The notes: a model not told the origin generated them from the letters alone. A DNA stretch of 59,451 nucleotides from an uncultured Pelagibacteraceae bacterium (GCA_902519325.1 CABYJU010000007.1:1-59451); one strand, 5' to 3'; numbered from the stretch's first letter, positions 33,780-42,702 are shown. Program-made: numbers and translations.

Positions 33780-34851
33780 TTTTTTTAAATTTTGATAATA
33801 AAAAAGGCAAAAATAAAACTATTATGAAAATTCTTAAAAAATGATGGTAGCTCACAAATATTGGATCAATGTTATAAGCAACACTAATAACAACCATTTC
33901 ATGAATTCCTCCTGGTGCAAAACTTAAAAAAGTCGGGATAAATTCAAATCCTATATAAGTGAGCAAATAAGCAGTTATCATTGCAACAATTACCAAAATT
34001 GAACTAACTATTATTCCATGAAATATAAAAAATAATAATTCTTTAATTTTTAATCCGTTTAATCTGGTACCTAAAGCGGTGCCTAGAAATATAAATGCAA
34101 TATTTATAAATGCATCTGGAAATCTGGCATTAATTATTTCAAAAGTATAAAAAGCTCCAGATAAAGCCATTGCACCAACTAAAGTAGGTGATGGAATTTT
34201 ATAATTTTTTAAGATGTTTGCAAAAATGAAACAAATTATTAACAGAAATAATATTTCTAAAAAATATCTTTCGTTATATATATTTTCATAATTGTAACCT
34301 GTCATTTCTGAAAACCCTAAATTATTTATAAAAAAAATAGGAACAAAACTTACTATAAATATCACTCTAGTAGCCTGAGGGATCAAAACACCCTTATCAT
34401 TTTTTGATTTACCAAATTCTAATAATGCTGCAGATATTGGAACAAATGCGCCCGGAAGAGCTGCTAAAACTGAAATGAATTTACTAAATTTACAAACTTT
34501 AAAAAAATAATAACCAGCAAGAATAGTACTGACTATTGTACAGATTAACATCGCTAATGACGAAAAAATCCATAGATGAATTTTATATAATAATGTTACA
34601 TTTAAAGTTCCACCAAGAATTATACCAACAATTAAAAATATAGGATTTAATAATTTAGTTGGAAAAACTATTTTAAAATTTGTAAATGCGAAACATAAAT
34701 TTAAACCTAAAGATCCTAATAACCATGGCAAAGGTAGATTAATTAAAGTACCTAAGTATCCACCAACAAGTCCTATAAATAGAGCTTTATAACTACCTAC
34801 TAAAGCTAAAATATATTCCTTTATATTTTTGGAAAAATTATATTTGAGCAT
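33772..34851 (-). CDS. AbrB family membrane protein (PF05145 type)
   Basis: 359 residues, about ten hydrophobic helices in two repeated halves. Each half has the family Pro-Gly segment: AALPGAFVPISAALLEFG and FAPGGIHEMVVISVAYNI, each followed by a helix with a conserved Arg (ATRVIFIVSF, HHFLRIFIIV). The family is often mislabelled as ammonia monooxygenase; a transport role is more likely. It is divergent from the tripartite tricarboxylate transporter genes across 61 bases and could be co-regulated with them. The substrate is unknown. Confidence 0.8.
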   Translation of the reverse strand: MLKYNFSKNIKEYILALVGSYKALFIGLVGGYLGTLINLPLPWLLGSLGLNLCFAFTNFKIVFPTKLLNPIFLIVGIILGGTLNVTLLYKIHLWIFSSLAMLICTIVSTILAGYYFFKVCKFSKFISVLAALPGAFVPISAALLEFGKSKNDKGVLIPQATRVIFIVSFVPIFFINNLGFSEMTGYNYENIYNERYFLEILFLLIICFIFANILKNYKIPSPTLVGAMALSGAFYTFEIINARFPDAFINIAFIFLGTALGTRLNGLKIKELLFFIFHGIIVSSILVIVAMITAYLLTYIGFEFIPTFLSFAPGGIHEMVVISVAYNIDPIFVSYHHFLRIFIIVLFLPFLLSKFKKTN

Positions 34852-34912
34852 TGACTAAAATTTATAACTTATGTTTAATGATGTTTTCATAAATATAATA
34901 AGAGAGGAAATA

Positions 34913-35887
34913 ATGAAACTAATTAAAACTTTTATTTCAGTTTTATTCTCTGCTTTCCTTCTATTTTCATCAACAAGTTCATTTGCAGTTGAAAAATTAC
35001 ATTTTTTAATTGGCGGTGGTGCTGGTGGTGGTTGGGATGGAACTGCTAGAGGTACTGGAGAAGCATTAACAAAAGCTGGTTTTTTGAAAAGTGCATCATT
35101 TGAAAACATGTCAGGTGGTGGAGGTGGTAAGGCTTTGGCTTACCTAATCAATAACGCTCCGAAAGATACAGTTTTAGTTCAGTCAACACCATTGGTGTTA
35201 AGATCTATTACAAGACACAAGGGTTATGTAAAAGGTACTGGCACTTTATCTTATAAAGATGTTAAACCAATTGCAGGTGTAATTGGAGATTACGGTGCAA
35301 TAGTTGTTGCAAAAAATTCACCTATCAAAAATTTCAAAGATGCAGTTGATCAATATCAAAAAGATCCGAAGTCAATTAAAATGGCTGGAGGATCTGTAAG
35401 AGGAAGCATGGACCACTTAATTGGTGCGTTAGCTTTCCAAGCAGCTGGAGCAAATCCAAACGATGTGATTTATGTTCCATATGATGCTGGTGGAAAAGCG
35501 CTTGCTGGACTTTTATCTGGAGAAACTCAAATACTTTCAACGGGTTTAGGTGAAGTAATGGGTGCTAGAGATCAAGTGAGAATAATTGGTATCACAGCTC
35601 CTGAAAGAGTAGGTGATGCACCAGAAGCTCCAACATTAAAAGAGCAAGGATATGATGTTCAGTTTGTTAACTGGAGAGGTTTCTTTGCACCAAAAAGCAT
35701 GAGTATGAGTGACTATAACAAAATCTCTAAAATGCTTGGTGATGTTCAAAAGACACCAGAGTGGGAAGCTGTTAGAAAAAGAAATGCATGGGTAAATATT
35801 TATAACCCAGGTTCTAAATTTGATGCGTTCTTGGAAAAACAAACAGTTGAAATGACAGCTCTGATGAAAAAACTTGGAGTAATATAA
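34913..35887 (+). CDS. Tripartite tricarboxylate transporter receptor (TctC/Bug family)
   Basis: 324 residues from ATG 34913, preceded by the ribosome-site-like GAGAGGAAA; the frame could open at 34871 but that extension has no signal peptide start. The signal peptide (MKLIKTFISVLFSAFLLFSS, cleavage near SFA/VE) leads to a Bug fold: LIGGGAGGGWDGTARGTGEA, ENMSGGGGGKALAYL, VYVPYDAGGKALAGLLSGE-like segment near 195-213 and MTALMKKLGV at the end. It delivers a carboxylate to TctAB, encoded next. A strong hairpin follows its stop and overlaps the tctB start. Confidence 0.92.
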   Translation: MKLIKTFISVLFSAFLLFSSTSSFAVEKLHFLIGGGAGGGWDGTARGTGEALTKAGFLKSASFENMSGGGGGKALAYLINNAPKDTVLVQSTPLVLRSITRHKGYVKGTGTLSYKDVKPIAGVIGDYGAIVVAKNSPIKNFKDAVDQYQKDPKSIKMAGGSVRGSMDHLIGALAFQAAGANPNDVIYVPYDAGGKALAGLLSGETQILSTGLGEVMGARDQVRIIGITAPERVGDAPEAPTLKEQGYDVQFVNWRGFFAPKSMSMSDYNKISKMLGDVQKTPEWEAVRKRNAWVNIYNPGSKFDAFLEKQTVEMTALMKKLGVI

Positions 35888-35912
35888 TCTTTATAGATTA
35901 TTAAATAATGTA

Positions 35913-35958
35913 AAGCAGTGAGAATAAGTCCTACAAAATTTATCTCACTGCTTTTTTT
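35913..35958 (+). terminator. Terminator-like hairpin overlapping the TctB start codon
   Basis: AAGCAGTGAGA (35913-35923) pairs perfectly with TCTCACTGCTT (35943-35953), an 11-bp stem with a 19-base loop, followed by a run of seven T (35952-35958). The GTG start of the next gene (35918-35920) lies inside the left arm. The element can act as an intrinsic terminator and, in RNA that reads through, can hide the start codon. Confidence 0.85.
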
Positions 35959-36388
35959 AGTTCTATCAGTATTTTATCTATACACTGCATACAACATTCA
36001 AGTTTTTGCATTCGATGAAAACGCACCATTCAATGCTAGGACTTTCCCAATATATTTAGGTTGGGCAGGAATAATTTTATCGAGTTTAAAAATAATTTTA
36101 CCTGAAAAAGTTACTACAGAGGTAAATCATAAATACTTAGATTACAAAAGTTTAATTTATCTAATAATTATCTCTCTAATATATGCAGCTGTAATTTTAA
36201 AAATTGGATATTTTATATCAACTTCTTTATTTCTTTTTGCATCTTATTATTTTTTAGGGGAAAGAAGATGGGGACTGATGTTTATTTTATCTTTTCCATT
36301 TGTTGCTGCATTTATGTATTTATTACATGGTTTATTGAACATTTATCTTCGTGATCCGTTTTTAAAATACATTGGAGTTATGGGATGA
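35918..36388 (+). CDS. Tripartite tricarboxylate transporter small membrane subunit (TctB type)
   Basis: 156 residues with four predicted transmembrane helices; the order and size between TctC and TctA genes identify TctB. The start is GTG, MRISPTKFISLLFLVLSVFY, and no other start lies upstream of the first membrane helix, so the GTG inside the hairpin arm is the only sensible choice. The segment FNARTFPIYLGWAGIILS is typical of TctB. The stop overlaps the TctA start (ATGA). Confidence 0.88.
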   Translation: MRISPTKFISLLFLVLSVFYLYTAYNIQVFAFDENAPFNARTFPIYLGWAGIILSSLKIILPEKVTTEVNHKYLDYKSLIYLIIISLIYAAVILKIGYFISTSLFLFASYYFLGERRWGLMFILSFPFVAAFMYLLHGLLNIYLRDPFLKYIGVMG

Positions 36389-37884
36389 TCGAAGGAATAC
36401 TTATAGGATTATCAACTGCTTTATCTCTAACAAATATTTTAATGGTGATGGTTGGATGTTTTGCAGGAACAATAATTGGAATGTTACCTGGACTTGGACC
36501 AATGACTGCAATTGCATTAATGATACCAATTACTTACGGCTTTGATCCATCAACAGGTTTAATTTTAATGGCAGGAGTTTACTATGGTGCAGTATTTGGA
36601 GGATCTACATCTTCTATTTTATTAAATGCACCTGGAATACCGGGAACTGTTGCTACTGCATTTGATGGTTATCCAATGGCACAACAAGGAAAAGCTGGTA
36701 AAGCTTTAGCAATAGCAGCCTATAGTTCATTTGCAGGTGGAACAATTTCTGCAATATTTTTATTAGTTGCAGCACCTAGTTTGTCAAAAGTAAGTTTAGC
36801 TTTTAGGTCACCTGACTATTTTGCACTAATGATTTTAGGTTTAACTGCAATTTCTGCATTTTCATCTAAAGGACAGTTTTTAAAAGCAATGATGATGGTA
36901 GTTTTAGGATTGATGTTAGCAACCGTTGGTCAAGATTCATTATCAGATATTACAAGATTTACATTTAATAATATGAATTTAACTGATGGAATAAGTTTTG
37001 TGTTAATTGTCATGGCAACATTTGCGATGAGTGAAGCTTTAACGATTATTTTTAGAGGGAAAGATCCGAACAGAGCTGCAAAACAAATCTCATTAACAGA
37101 ACTAGGTTCAATTAAAGTAAATAAAGAAGAAACCATCAAAATGGCCAAAACAATACCTAGATCCTCAATACTTGGTTTCTTAATTGGTGTTTTACCTGGA
37201 GCAGGTGCAACAATTGCATCTTTCTTAGCTTATGGAATGGAGAGAAATTATGTAAACGAAGAAGAAAAACAAAAATTTGGAAAAGGTAGCGTTCATGGTT
37301 TATCAGCTCCAGAAACTGCAAATAATGCTGCTTGCTCTGGTTCATTTGTTCCATTACTAACATTAGGTATTCCTGGAAGTGGTACAACTGCTGTAATGCT
37401 TGGGGCTCTTTTAGGTTTTGGTATTCAGCCAGGACCAAGACTTTATCAAACAAACCCTGAAATTTTTTGGTCGGTTATTATGTCAATGTATATTGGTATG
37501 GTTGTACTTTTAATTTTAAATTTGCCATTAATTCCCTATATCGCTAGAATTTTAGCGGTACCTAGAAATTACTTAATTCCATTAATTTTATTTTTCTCGG
37601 TGACGGGAATTTATTTAATGTCATTTAATAATTTTGATATTTTCTTAATGATAGGCATTGCAGTGATTGCAACTTTTTTAAGACTCTATGATTTCCCCAT
37701 GCCACCTTTAATATTGGCTTTTGTTCTCGGGGGACTAATGGAGGAAACATTGAGAAGATCACTATTAATAAGTGATGGTTCGCCTAACTTTTTATGGGAT
37801 AGACCGATAACTCTAATAATACTATTAATTACAATAACAATTGTTGGTTGGCAAATTTTTTCAACTTTTAGAAAAAAAAGTTAA
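36385..37884 (+). CDS. Tripartite tricarboxylate transporter large membrane subunit (TctA type)
   Basis: 499 residues, about 11-12 membrane helices. TctA marks are GCFAGTIIGMLPGLGPMTAI, GVYYGAVFGGSTSSILLNAP-like segment near 65-84, GVLPGAGATIASFLAYGMER and APETANNAACSGSFVPLLTL. It is the main channel for the acid captured by TctC, with TctB as partner. It overlaps tctB by 4 bases, and its stop shares TTAA with the convergent small membrane protein. The substrate could be a tricarboxylate, but Bug receptors vary widely. Confidence 0.94.
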   Translation: MIEGILIGLSTALSLTNILMVMVGCFAGTIIGMLPGLGPMTAIALMIPITYGFDPSTGLILMAGVYYGAVFGGSTSSILLNAPGIPGTVATAFDGYPMAQQGKAGKALAIAAYSSFAGGTISAIFLLVAAPSLSKVSLAFRSPDYFALMILGLTAISAFSSKGQFLKAMMMVVLGLMLATVGQDSLSDITRFTFNNMNLTDGISFVLIVMATFAMSEALTIIFRGKDPNRAAKQISLTELGSIKVNKEETIKMAKTIPRSSILGFLIGVLPGAGATIASFLAYGMERNYVNEEEKQKFGKGSVHGLSAPETANNAACSGSFVPLLTLGIPGSGTTAVMLGALLGFGIQPGPRLYQTNPEIFWSVIMSMYIGMVVLLILNLPLIPYIARILAVPRNYLIPLILFFSVTGIYLMSFNNFDIFLMIGIAVIATFLRLYDFPMPPLILAFVLGGLMEETLRRSLLISDGSPNFLWDRPITLIILLITITIVGWQIFSTFRKKS

Positions 37885-38297
37885 ATATAAATTTTATCAG
37901 CTAAGCCGTAACAAAGTATCCCACTTAGCACTGTTAAAATTCCTGAGGCAATGACACCTTCGCTATTTGTTTTTTCGTTATGTCCAAGTTTATTGATATA
38001 AATTGTATATATTCCAATTAAAAAATATAAAACGTTTTGAGCAAAAATTAATGTAAAGAAACCCCATGTTCCTGCCAAACCATCTACTTTGATTAACATT
38101 ATGTAAAGTGCCACTAAAATTGATGCAACAAAAGGTGCTCCAAAAAATCTAACCATCACAGCTGCAGAATGATCTATATTATATTGATCTAAAAATGATT
38201 TTGTTGCCACCACTGTTCTAAAAGCATAAACAGCATAAACGATAAAATGGACGATAAAAATACTTAAATAAATTATTCCATTAAATTTATCTAACAT
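37881..38297 (-). CDS. Hypothetical four-helix membrane protein
   Basis: 138 residues with four hydrophobic stretches at about 8-27, 47-66, 75-98 and 115-134. No signature or family is recognised. It carries a conserved-looking RFFGAPFVAS loop between the first and second helices. It follows the GT4 gene by 9 bases on the minus strand and may be co-transcribed with it. The 3' end overlaps TctA by TTAA. Probably an inner-membrane protein of unknown role. Confidence 0.65.
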   Translation of the reverse strand: MLDKFNGIIYLSIFIVHFIVYAVYAFRTVVATKSFLDQYNIDHSAAVMVRFFGAPFVASILVALYIMLIKVDGLAGTWGFFTLIFAQNVLYFLIGIYTIYINKLGHNEKTNSEGVIASGILTVLSGILCYGLADKIYI

Positions 38298-38306
38298 GTT
38301 TTAATT

Positions 38307-39389
38307 TTATAAGATTCCTTTGTAGTTTTCAATTATCTTATCCCAAAGAAAATTTTTGGAGTGTGCTTTGCACTCTTTTCCAAATTCAATATATTTATTT
38401 CCCTCAAATAAATTATCTATACTTGAATAAATTTCATCTAGACTGTTACCATCACAAATTAACCCCGTTTTATTATGAATAATTGCATCAGAAGCACCAC
38501 CATCTTTACCACCTATAGATGGAATCCCATATTGTGCAGCCTCAATGAAAGAAATACCAAAGCCTTCAACTGAGGTTTTGTGAATTATTGATGGCATTAT
38601 AAAAATATTTGATTTTGCAATTAATGCATTTTTCAATTCATTAGAGATATCACTTAAAAAATTTACATATTTATCAAGATTTAATTCTATCACTAATTTT
38701 TTTAAATTTTCTTCTTCATCTCCATATCCTATACAGGTGTAAGTAATATCAGGATATTTCTCTTTCAAATTACGAATAGCCATTATAACTTTTTCATGAT
38801 TTTTTCTTTTATCAAATCTTGATACTGTAATTAGTCTTTGTTTTTTTCCTTTTAACATTTCTTCTGCTTGTTTAAGGTCATCTTTTGAAATTTCTTCAGC
38901 GGGATCTACGCCTGGATTTATAACTATTAATCTTTTTTCTTCAACTCCGAGACTAACTGCTAAATTTTTTGTGAAATTTGAGTTCGCCACAACATGATCA
39001 ACATGATTTAAAACCTCCAGAACTTTTTTGTTCAATCTAGATCCTTTGGGATGATTAATTTCTTTAGAATGAATTAAACATATTTTTTTTTTTGAAGATT
39101 TTATAAGTTCTAAACTTTTCCAGTGATCTGCAATAATACAATTTACATTTTTATTTTCATTTAAATATTCATTTATCAGTAAAGATTTTCTATATTTTCT
39201 CAATAATTTAACTCCACTGACTCTTTCAATTGTAAATGAAACTTTGTCATCAAATTTTTTATGATCTTCGTGATAATCGGCAAAAACTTTAACCATATCA
39301 ATTTTTGATAAAGATTTTGACAATCCCCACATTAGATTTTGCATACCACCAACGTCGGGTGGGAAAGTTCTAGTTATTATTAAATACAT
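38307..39389 (-). CDS. Glycosyltransferase family 4
   Basis: 360 residues of the GT-B fold. The N-terminus MYLIITRTFPPDVGGMQNLM holds the PPDxGG segment common to GT4 enzymes; the donor domain shows LITVSRFDKRKNHEKVIMAI and the Glu-containing EGFGISFIEAAQYGIPSIG (about 277-295), the retaining-type EX7E region. It probably builds an envelope or lipid-linked glycan. It overlaps the stop of the thioredoxin-like gene by one base on the minus strand, so the three minus-strand genes here may form one unit. Confidence 0.88.
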   Translation of the reverse strand: MYLIITRTFPPDVGGMQNLMWGLSKSLSKIDMVKVFADYHEDHKKFDDKVSFTIERVSGVKLLRKYRKSLLINEYLNENKNVNCIIADHWKSLELIKSSKKKICLIHSKEINHPKGSRLNKKVLEVLNHVDHVVANSNFTKNLAVSLGVEEKRLIVINPGVDPAEEISKDDLKQAEEMLKGKKQRLITVSRFDKRKNHEKVIMAIRNLKEKYPDITYTCIGYGDEEENLKKLVIELNLDKYVNFLSDISNELKNALIAKSNIFIMPSIIHKTSVEGFGISFIEAAQYGIPSIGGKDGGASDAIIHNKTGLICDGNSLDEIYSSIDNLFEGNKYIEFGKECKAHSKNFLWDKIIENYKGIL

Positions 39390-39943
39390 TAATTAGATGA
39401 CCACTTAATACCACAACCCATACTTGGGAATTGTTCTTCAGGACCTTTACCTGTTTTTGAAACTTGTTTCATAGCAATAAATAAATCACTATCTCCAGAT
39501 CTCACAGGCTTTAGTTCTCTTAATTCTCTAATTCTTCCTCTATATTGGAGACCAAAATCTTTATCATAACCAAAAAAATCTGGAGTACACACAGCATCAT
39601 ATTTTCTTGCAATGACTTGGGTTTCATCAATTAGATAAGGAAAATTAAATTTATGTTTAATTGCAAATTCAATCATTTTTTCAAATGAGTCTTCTGGATA
39701 ATTAATTGGATCATTAGAGCATATTGCAACTGAATTTATTCCTAAATCACTAAGCTTAGTACAGTCCTCCACCACATCTCTAATAATTGCTTTTACATAT
39801 GGACAATGATTACAAATAAACATTACCAAAGTTCCATTTTCACCTTTGATATCATTTAAAGATATTAATTTGTTCTCTGTAGATTTTAATTCAAAGTTTT
39901 CTGCTTTTTTTCCAAAATCACATACTGGTGTTTTAATAGGCAT
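39389..39943 (-). CDS. Thioredoxin-like (AhpC/TSA-type) redox protein
   Basis: 184 residues of the thioredoxin fold in the peroxiredoxin-like group. The active-site segment is MFICNHCPYVKAI, with Cys44 and Cys47 (CxxC). FELKSTENKLISLNDIKG precedes it, and the C-terminal part (CTPDFFGYDKDF) contains the cis-Pro strand. No signal peptide is present, so it should be cytoplasmic. It may reduce disulfides or peroxides; the target is unknown. It is divergent from the gamma-carbonic-anhydrase-like gene with only 20 bases between starts. Confidence 0.83.
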   Translation of the reverse strand: MPIKTPVCDFGKKAENFELKSTENKLISLNDIKGENGTLVMFICNHCPYVKAIIRDVVEDCTKLSDLGINSVAICSNDPINYPEDSFEKMIEFAIKHKFNFPYLIDETQVIARKYDAVCTPDFFGYDKDFGLQYRGRIRELRELKPVRSGDSDLFIAMKQVSKTGKGPEEQFPSMGCGIKWSSN

Positions 39944-39963
39944 AATGTAATAATATATAAATT

Positions 39964-40476
39964 ATGTTTTACAATTTGGAAGATAAAAAACCAAAAAACT
40001 CTGGCGAAAATTGGGTAGCGCCAAATGCAACTATTATTGGAGATGTCACACTAGAAAAAAACTCCAGTGTTTGGTTTAATGCTGTAATTAGAGGAGATAA
40101 TGAAAACATTCATGTTGGAGAAGGTTCAAATGTTCAAGATGGGAGTGTTCTACATACTGACCCAGGTTGCCCTTTAAGAATTGGTAAAGACGTAACTATA
40201 GGTCATATCGTTATGCTTCATGGATGTACAATTGGAGACAATAGTTTAATAGGTATTGGAGCTGTCATTTTAAATAATGCAAAAATAGGTAAAAACTGCA
40301 TCATTGGTGCAAAAGCATTAATAACTGAAAATAAAGAGATCCCAGATAACTCATTAGTAGTTGGAGCCCCAGGAAGAGTAGTTAGAAAACTTACTGACGA
40401 AGAAATAGGCAAAATTACTGAGAACGCAAAACATTACCAAGATAATTGGAAAAGATACATAAAAACAGTTTTTTAA
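39964..40476 (+). CDS. Gamma carbonic anhydrase-like hexapeptide-repeat protein
   Basis: 170 residues with a left-handed beta-helix of hexapeptide repeats (IIGDVTLEKNSSVWFNAVIR, then VGEGSNVQDGSVLH). Three putative zinc histidines are visible: His64, His81 and His86. This matches the YrdA/PaaY/CaiE branch of gamma carbonic anhydrases, most of which have unproven activity. It starts 20 bases from the divergent thioredoxin-like gene and is followed by a DUF1330 gene after one base. Confidence 0.88.
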   Translation: MFYNLEDKKPKNSGENWVAPNATIIGDVTLEKNSSVWFNAVIRGDNENIHVGEGSNVQDGSVLHTDPGCPLRIGKDVTIGHIVMLHGCTIGDNSLIGIGAVILNNAKIGKNCIIGAKALITENKEIPDNSLVVGAPGRVVRKLTDEEIGKITENAKHYQDNWKRYIKTVF

Positions 40477-40477
40477 T

Positions 40478-40768
40478 ATGCCAGCAGGGTATGTAATTGC
40501 ACAATTAAGAGTAACTAATCCAGAAAATTATAAAGAGTACATTGAAAAAGTTAATCCAATTGTAAAAAAATTTGATGGAGAATTTTTAGTTAGAAATGGT
40601 GAATATCAAATATTTGATGGTGAAACTAAATTTCCAAGAATAATAGTTTTAAAATTTCCAAGTTATGAGAGAGCGCTAGAGTGGTATAATTCAGAAGAAT
40701 ATAAACCAATAAAACAAATAAGATTGGATAATGCTGAGGGAACAAATATAATAATTAAAGGATTATGA
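40478..40768 (+). CDS. DUF1330 family protein
   Basis: 96 residues with the DUF1330 pattern: MPAGYVIAQLRVTNPENYKE at the start, a central strand KFDGEFLVRNGEYQIFDGE and the closing FPSYERALEWYNSEEYKPI. The family forms small ferredoxin-like dimers with no proven function. It lies 1 base after the hexapeptide-repeat gene and overlaps the start of the exported metalloprotease-like gene (ATGA), so these genes are probably one operon. Confidence 0.88.
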   Translation: MPAGYVIAQLRVTNPENYKEYIEKVNPIVKKFDGEFLVRNGEYQIFDGETKFPRIIVLKFPSYERALEWYNSEEYKPIKQIRLDNAEGTNIIIKGL

Positions 40769-41694
40769 AAAAAATATTTATAATTTTTATCGTTTTAGTT
40801 TTTTATTCTACTTCAGTAGTTGCTGTAGAAAAATTTAAATTCAAATATAACCTGCATGAAAATTTACCTAAGAAATGGGTTACTGAATTCAAAAATATAA
40901 TGAATATTGTTCAAGAAGTTATGCCTATAAATGAGAATACTAACAATTGGGTAAAGAATAATATGAAATTAACAAACATGAAACAGGGCTATAATATGGA
41001 TATCTATGCATGGCAAAGCACAAAAAATCCTTTTCCAGAAAAGCGTGCTAATATGAAATACTCAGGTATTGAAGGATGCAATTCACCTGAACCATGGATG
41101 CAACTAGATATATTTCCACAAGATTATACAAGTTCAATTAATAAAATTCGTACTTACACCGTTATTGTTCATGAGTATTTTCATGTTTATCAAATCGCAC
41201 TTTCTCATAGAGATAGGTGTCTGTCTGAAAACAGTGCAAAATGGTTGGTCGAGGGAGGTGCTAAAGTTTTAGAAGAGATCTATTCAAGGCAATATTATAA
41301 AAAAGATCTTTTAAAGAGCGACATTAAAGAGAGTAAAAGATGGAGCATTAAAAAGGTTAATAAAGAACCTCATTTATACGAAAAACATAAGACATCACCA
41401 CAAAAAAATGGATTTGATAGCAATTATGCTGGCTCTGCATTCATAGTACTAGCATTAGTTAACGAATTAAAAAAAAATAATATTTCTGAAGAAAAAGCAT
41501 TTGAATTAGTTTTTAGAGAATTCTGGATACAAAGGGCTAAACAACCTTCAGGCTGGAATTGGCAAACTACTTTTAAAAATACTTTTGGTATGACTTTGGA
41601 TGAATTTTATGAAAGGTTAAGTAAATACAAAAGAAAAGATCTTAAAAAAATACTTCCAAGCAAGTCTTTGAAGATACAAGATATTTTTAGTTAA
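40765..41694 (+). CDS. Exported protein with zinc metallopeptidase motif
   Basis: 309 residues. A signal peptide (MKKIFIIFIVLVFYSTSVVA) is followed by a region with HEYFH (136-140), an HExxH zinc site, and a second acidic residue Glu163 in KWLVEGGAKVL, the usual third ligand in gluzincin peptidases. The whole length does not match a family I can name, but the motif pair HExxH plus WLxEG fits peptidase-MA-like exported hydrolases. Substrate unknown; periplasmic or surface location is inferred. Its ATG overlaps the DUF1330 stop. Confidence 0.7.
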   Translation: MKKIFIIFIVLVFYSTSVVAVEKFKFKYNLHENLPKKWVTEFKNIMNIVQEVMPINENTNNWVKNNMKLTNMKQGYNMDIYAWQSTKNPFPEKRANMKYSGIEGCNSPEPWMQLDIFPQDYTSSINKIRTYTVIVHEYFHVYQIALSHRDRCLSENSAKWLVEGGAKVLEEIYSRQYYKKDLLKSDIKESKRWSIKKVNKEPHLYEKHKTSPQKNGFDSNYAGSAFIVLALVNELKKNNISEEKAFELVFREFWIQRAKQPSGWNWQTTFKNTFGMTLDEFYERLSKYKRKDLKKILPSKSLKIQDIFS

Positions 41695-41699
41695 GGAAT

Positions 41700-42095
41700 T
41701 TAATCTCTTAGTGACAATATTTTAAAAGATAATTTTAATTTAGGAAATCTTTTATTTAAAATTAGTTTAATTTTTTTAAATGAATCGTTATGTATTTTCT
41801 TTTCTATAACTGAATTAAATTTTTTCCCCCCATTTACTATTTTAGCTGCTCCACAATCTTCATGATTAATTACTATTAATTTACCTATATTATGTAACTT
41901 TATTGAAGTTGATAAATTATCTAGAAAGGTTGATTGCCAATTTTTAAATTTTTTAGAAGTTACACCAATGGCTGATCCAGCAATAGTAAATGAACTATAT
42001 TTTCCAGTTAATTTCTTTTTTTTTAAATAATTAAAAACTTTTGGCTGAAACCTTGGATCCATACAAGACAAAACCATAGCTTCATATTTTTTCAT
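41700..42095 (-). CDS. Small beta-carbonic anhydrase-like protein
   Basis: 131 residues starting at ATG 42095, which overlaps the stop of the upstream gene as TAATG; the frame could open at 42110 but that start lies inside the upstream gene. Both metal motifs of beta carbonic anhydrases are present: CxDxR as SCMDPR (Cys11, Asp13, Arg15) and HxxC as HEDC (His78, Cys81). It is much shorter than the usual 190-220 residues, so it may be a regulatory or non-hydrating relative. It is the last gene of a minus-strand trio. Confidence 0.72.
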   Translation of the reverse strand: MKKYEAMVLSCMDPRFQPKVFNYLKKKKLTGKYSSFTIAGSAIGVTSKKFKNWQSTFLDNLSTSIKLHNIGKLIVINHEDCGAAKIVNGGKKFNSVIEKKIHNDSFKKIKLILNKRFPKLKLSFKILSLRD

Positions 42096-42700
42096 TATGG
42101 TACCAACCAAGTATCTTTACTATTATCAATGTCAAATCTAGCTCTTCGATGACCTTTTGCAGCTAAATACAACCATTCTATAGATTTAATTTTACACTGT
42201 ATAACAGTAAAGTTTTTATATCCTTCTTCGCTTTGTTCTTTTGTATAATCAAAATTATCTAATTCAGGTTTTAAACCAGATGTTGGAATATCAGACTCTG
42301 TTCCTGGTCCATTATCTACCAAGTAACATTTACGACTTATATGTTGAGTTTTTTCCCAAGATTGTTTTGTTATATCGTTATTATAATTGATAATTGCTTC
42401 AACTTTTAATCTAACCTGTATTTTTTCATCTTTATCATAAAATAACATAGATGAATTAGGATTTTTTTCTAAGATTTTAATTTTATCAGATCTAATGTCA
42501 CTATGAAATTGAACTAAATTATTCTGTTCATCTGATTTTCTAAGAACAACAATTCTACTTTCAATATTGTCTTCACTTCCACATGAAAATACAGGTATTC
42601 TAAAAGGAGATGATCTATTAGTTACTGCATCAGTTAGCATTAACCAAATTTTCTTTTTTATTTCGGAAAAATCCTCGTAGTAGGGAACAGTGGTAGACAC
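42095..42700 (-). CDS. Pyridoxamine 5'-phosphate oxidase family flavoprotein
   Basis: 201 residues resembling the Alr4036-type branch of PNPOx-like split-barrel FMN proteins: SRIVVLRKSDEQNNLVQFHS (FMN-binding strands), RSDKIKILEKNPNSSMLFYD, VRLKVEAIINYN and the closing KSIEWLYLAAKGHRRARFD. It may oxidise a pyridoxal-type or other amine, but the branch is uncharacterised, so pdxH is not claimed. It lies 2 bases after the 3-hydroxyisobutyrate dehydrogenase-like gene and overlaps the next gene by TAATG. Confidence 0.8.
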   Translation of the reverse strand: MSTTVPYYEDFSEIKKKIWLMLTDAVTNRSSPFRIPVFSCGSEDNIESRIVVLRKSDEQNNLVQFHSDIRSDKIKILEKNPNSSMLFYDKDEKIQVRLKVEAIINYNNDITKQSWEKTQHISRKCYLVDNGPGTESDIPTSGLKPELDNFDYTKEQSEEGYKNFTVIQCKIKSIEWLYLAAKGHRRARFDIDNSKDTWLVP

Positions 42701-42702
42701 AA

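Noticed and set aside
34871-34912. Upstream ATG extending the TctC-type receptor
   Set aside because: It adds 14 residues before a normal signal peptide; the ribosome-site-like GAGAGGAAA points to ATG 34913.
37157-37453. 98-codon minus-strand frame inside the TctA gene
   Set aside because: It is the antisense shadow of a well-supported TctA; composition (Gln/Leu/His) reflects complementary codons.
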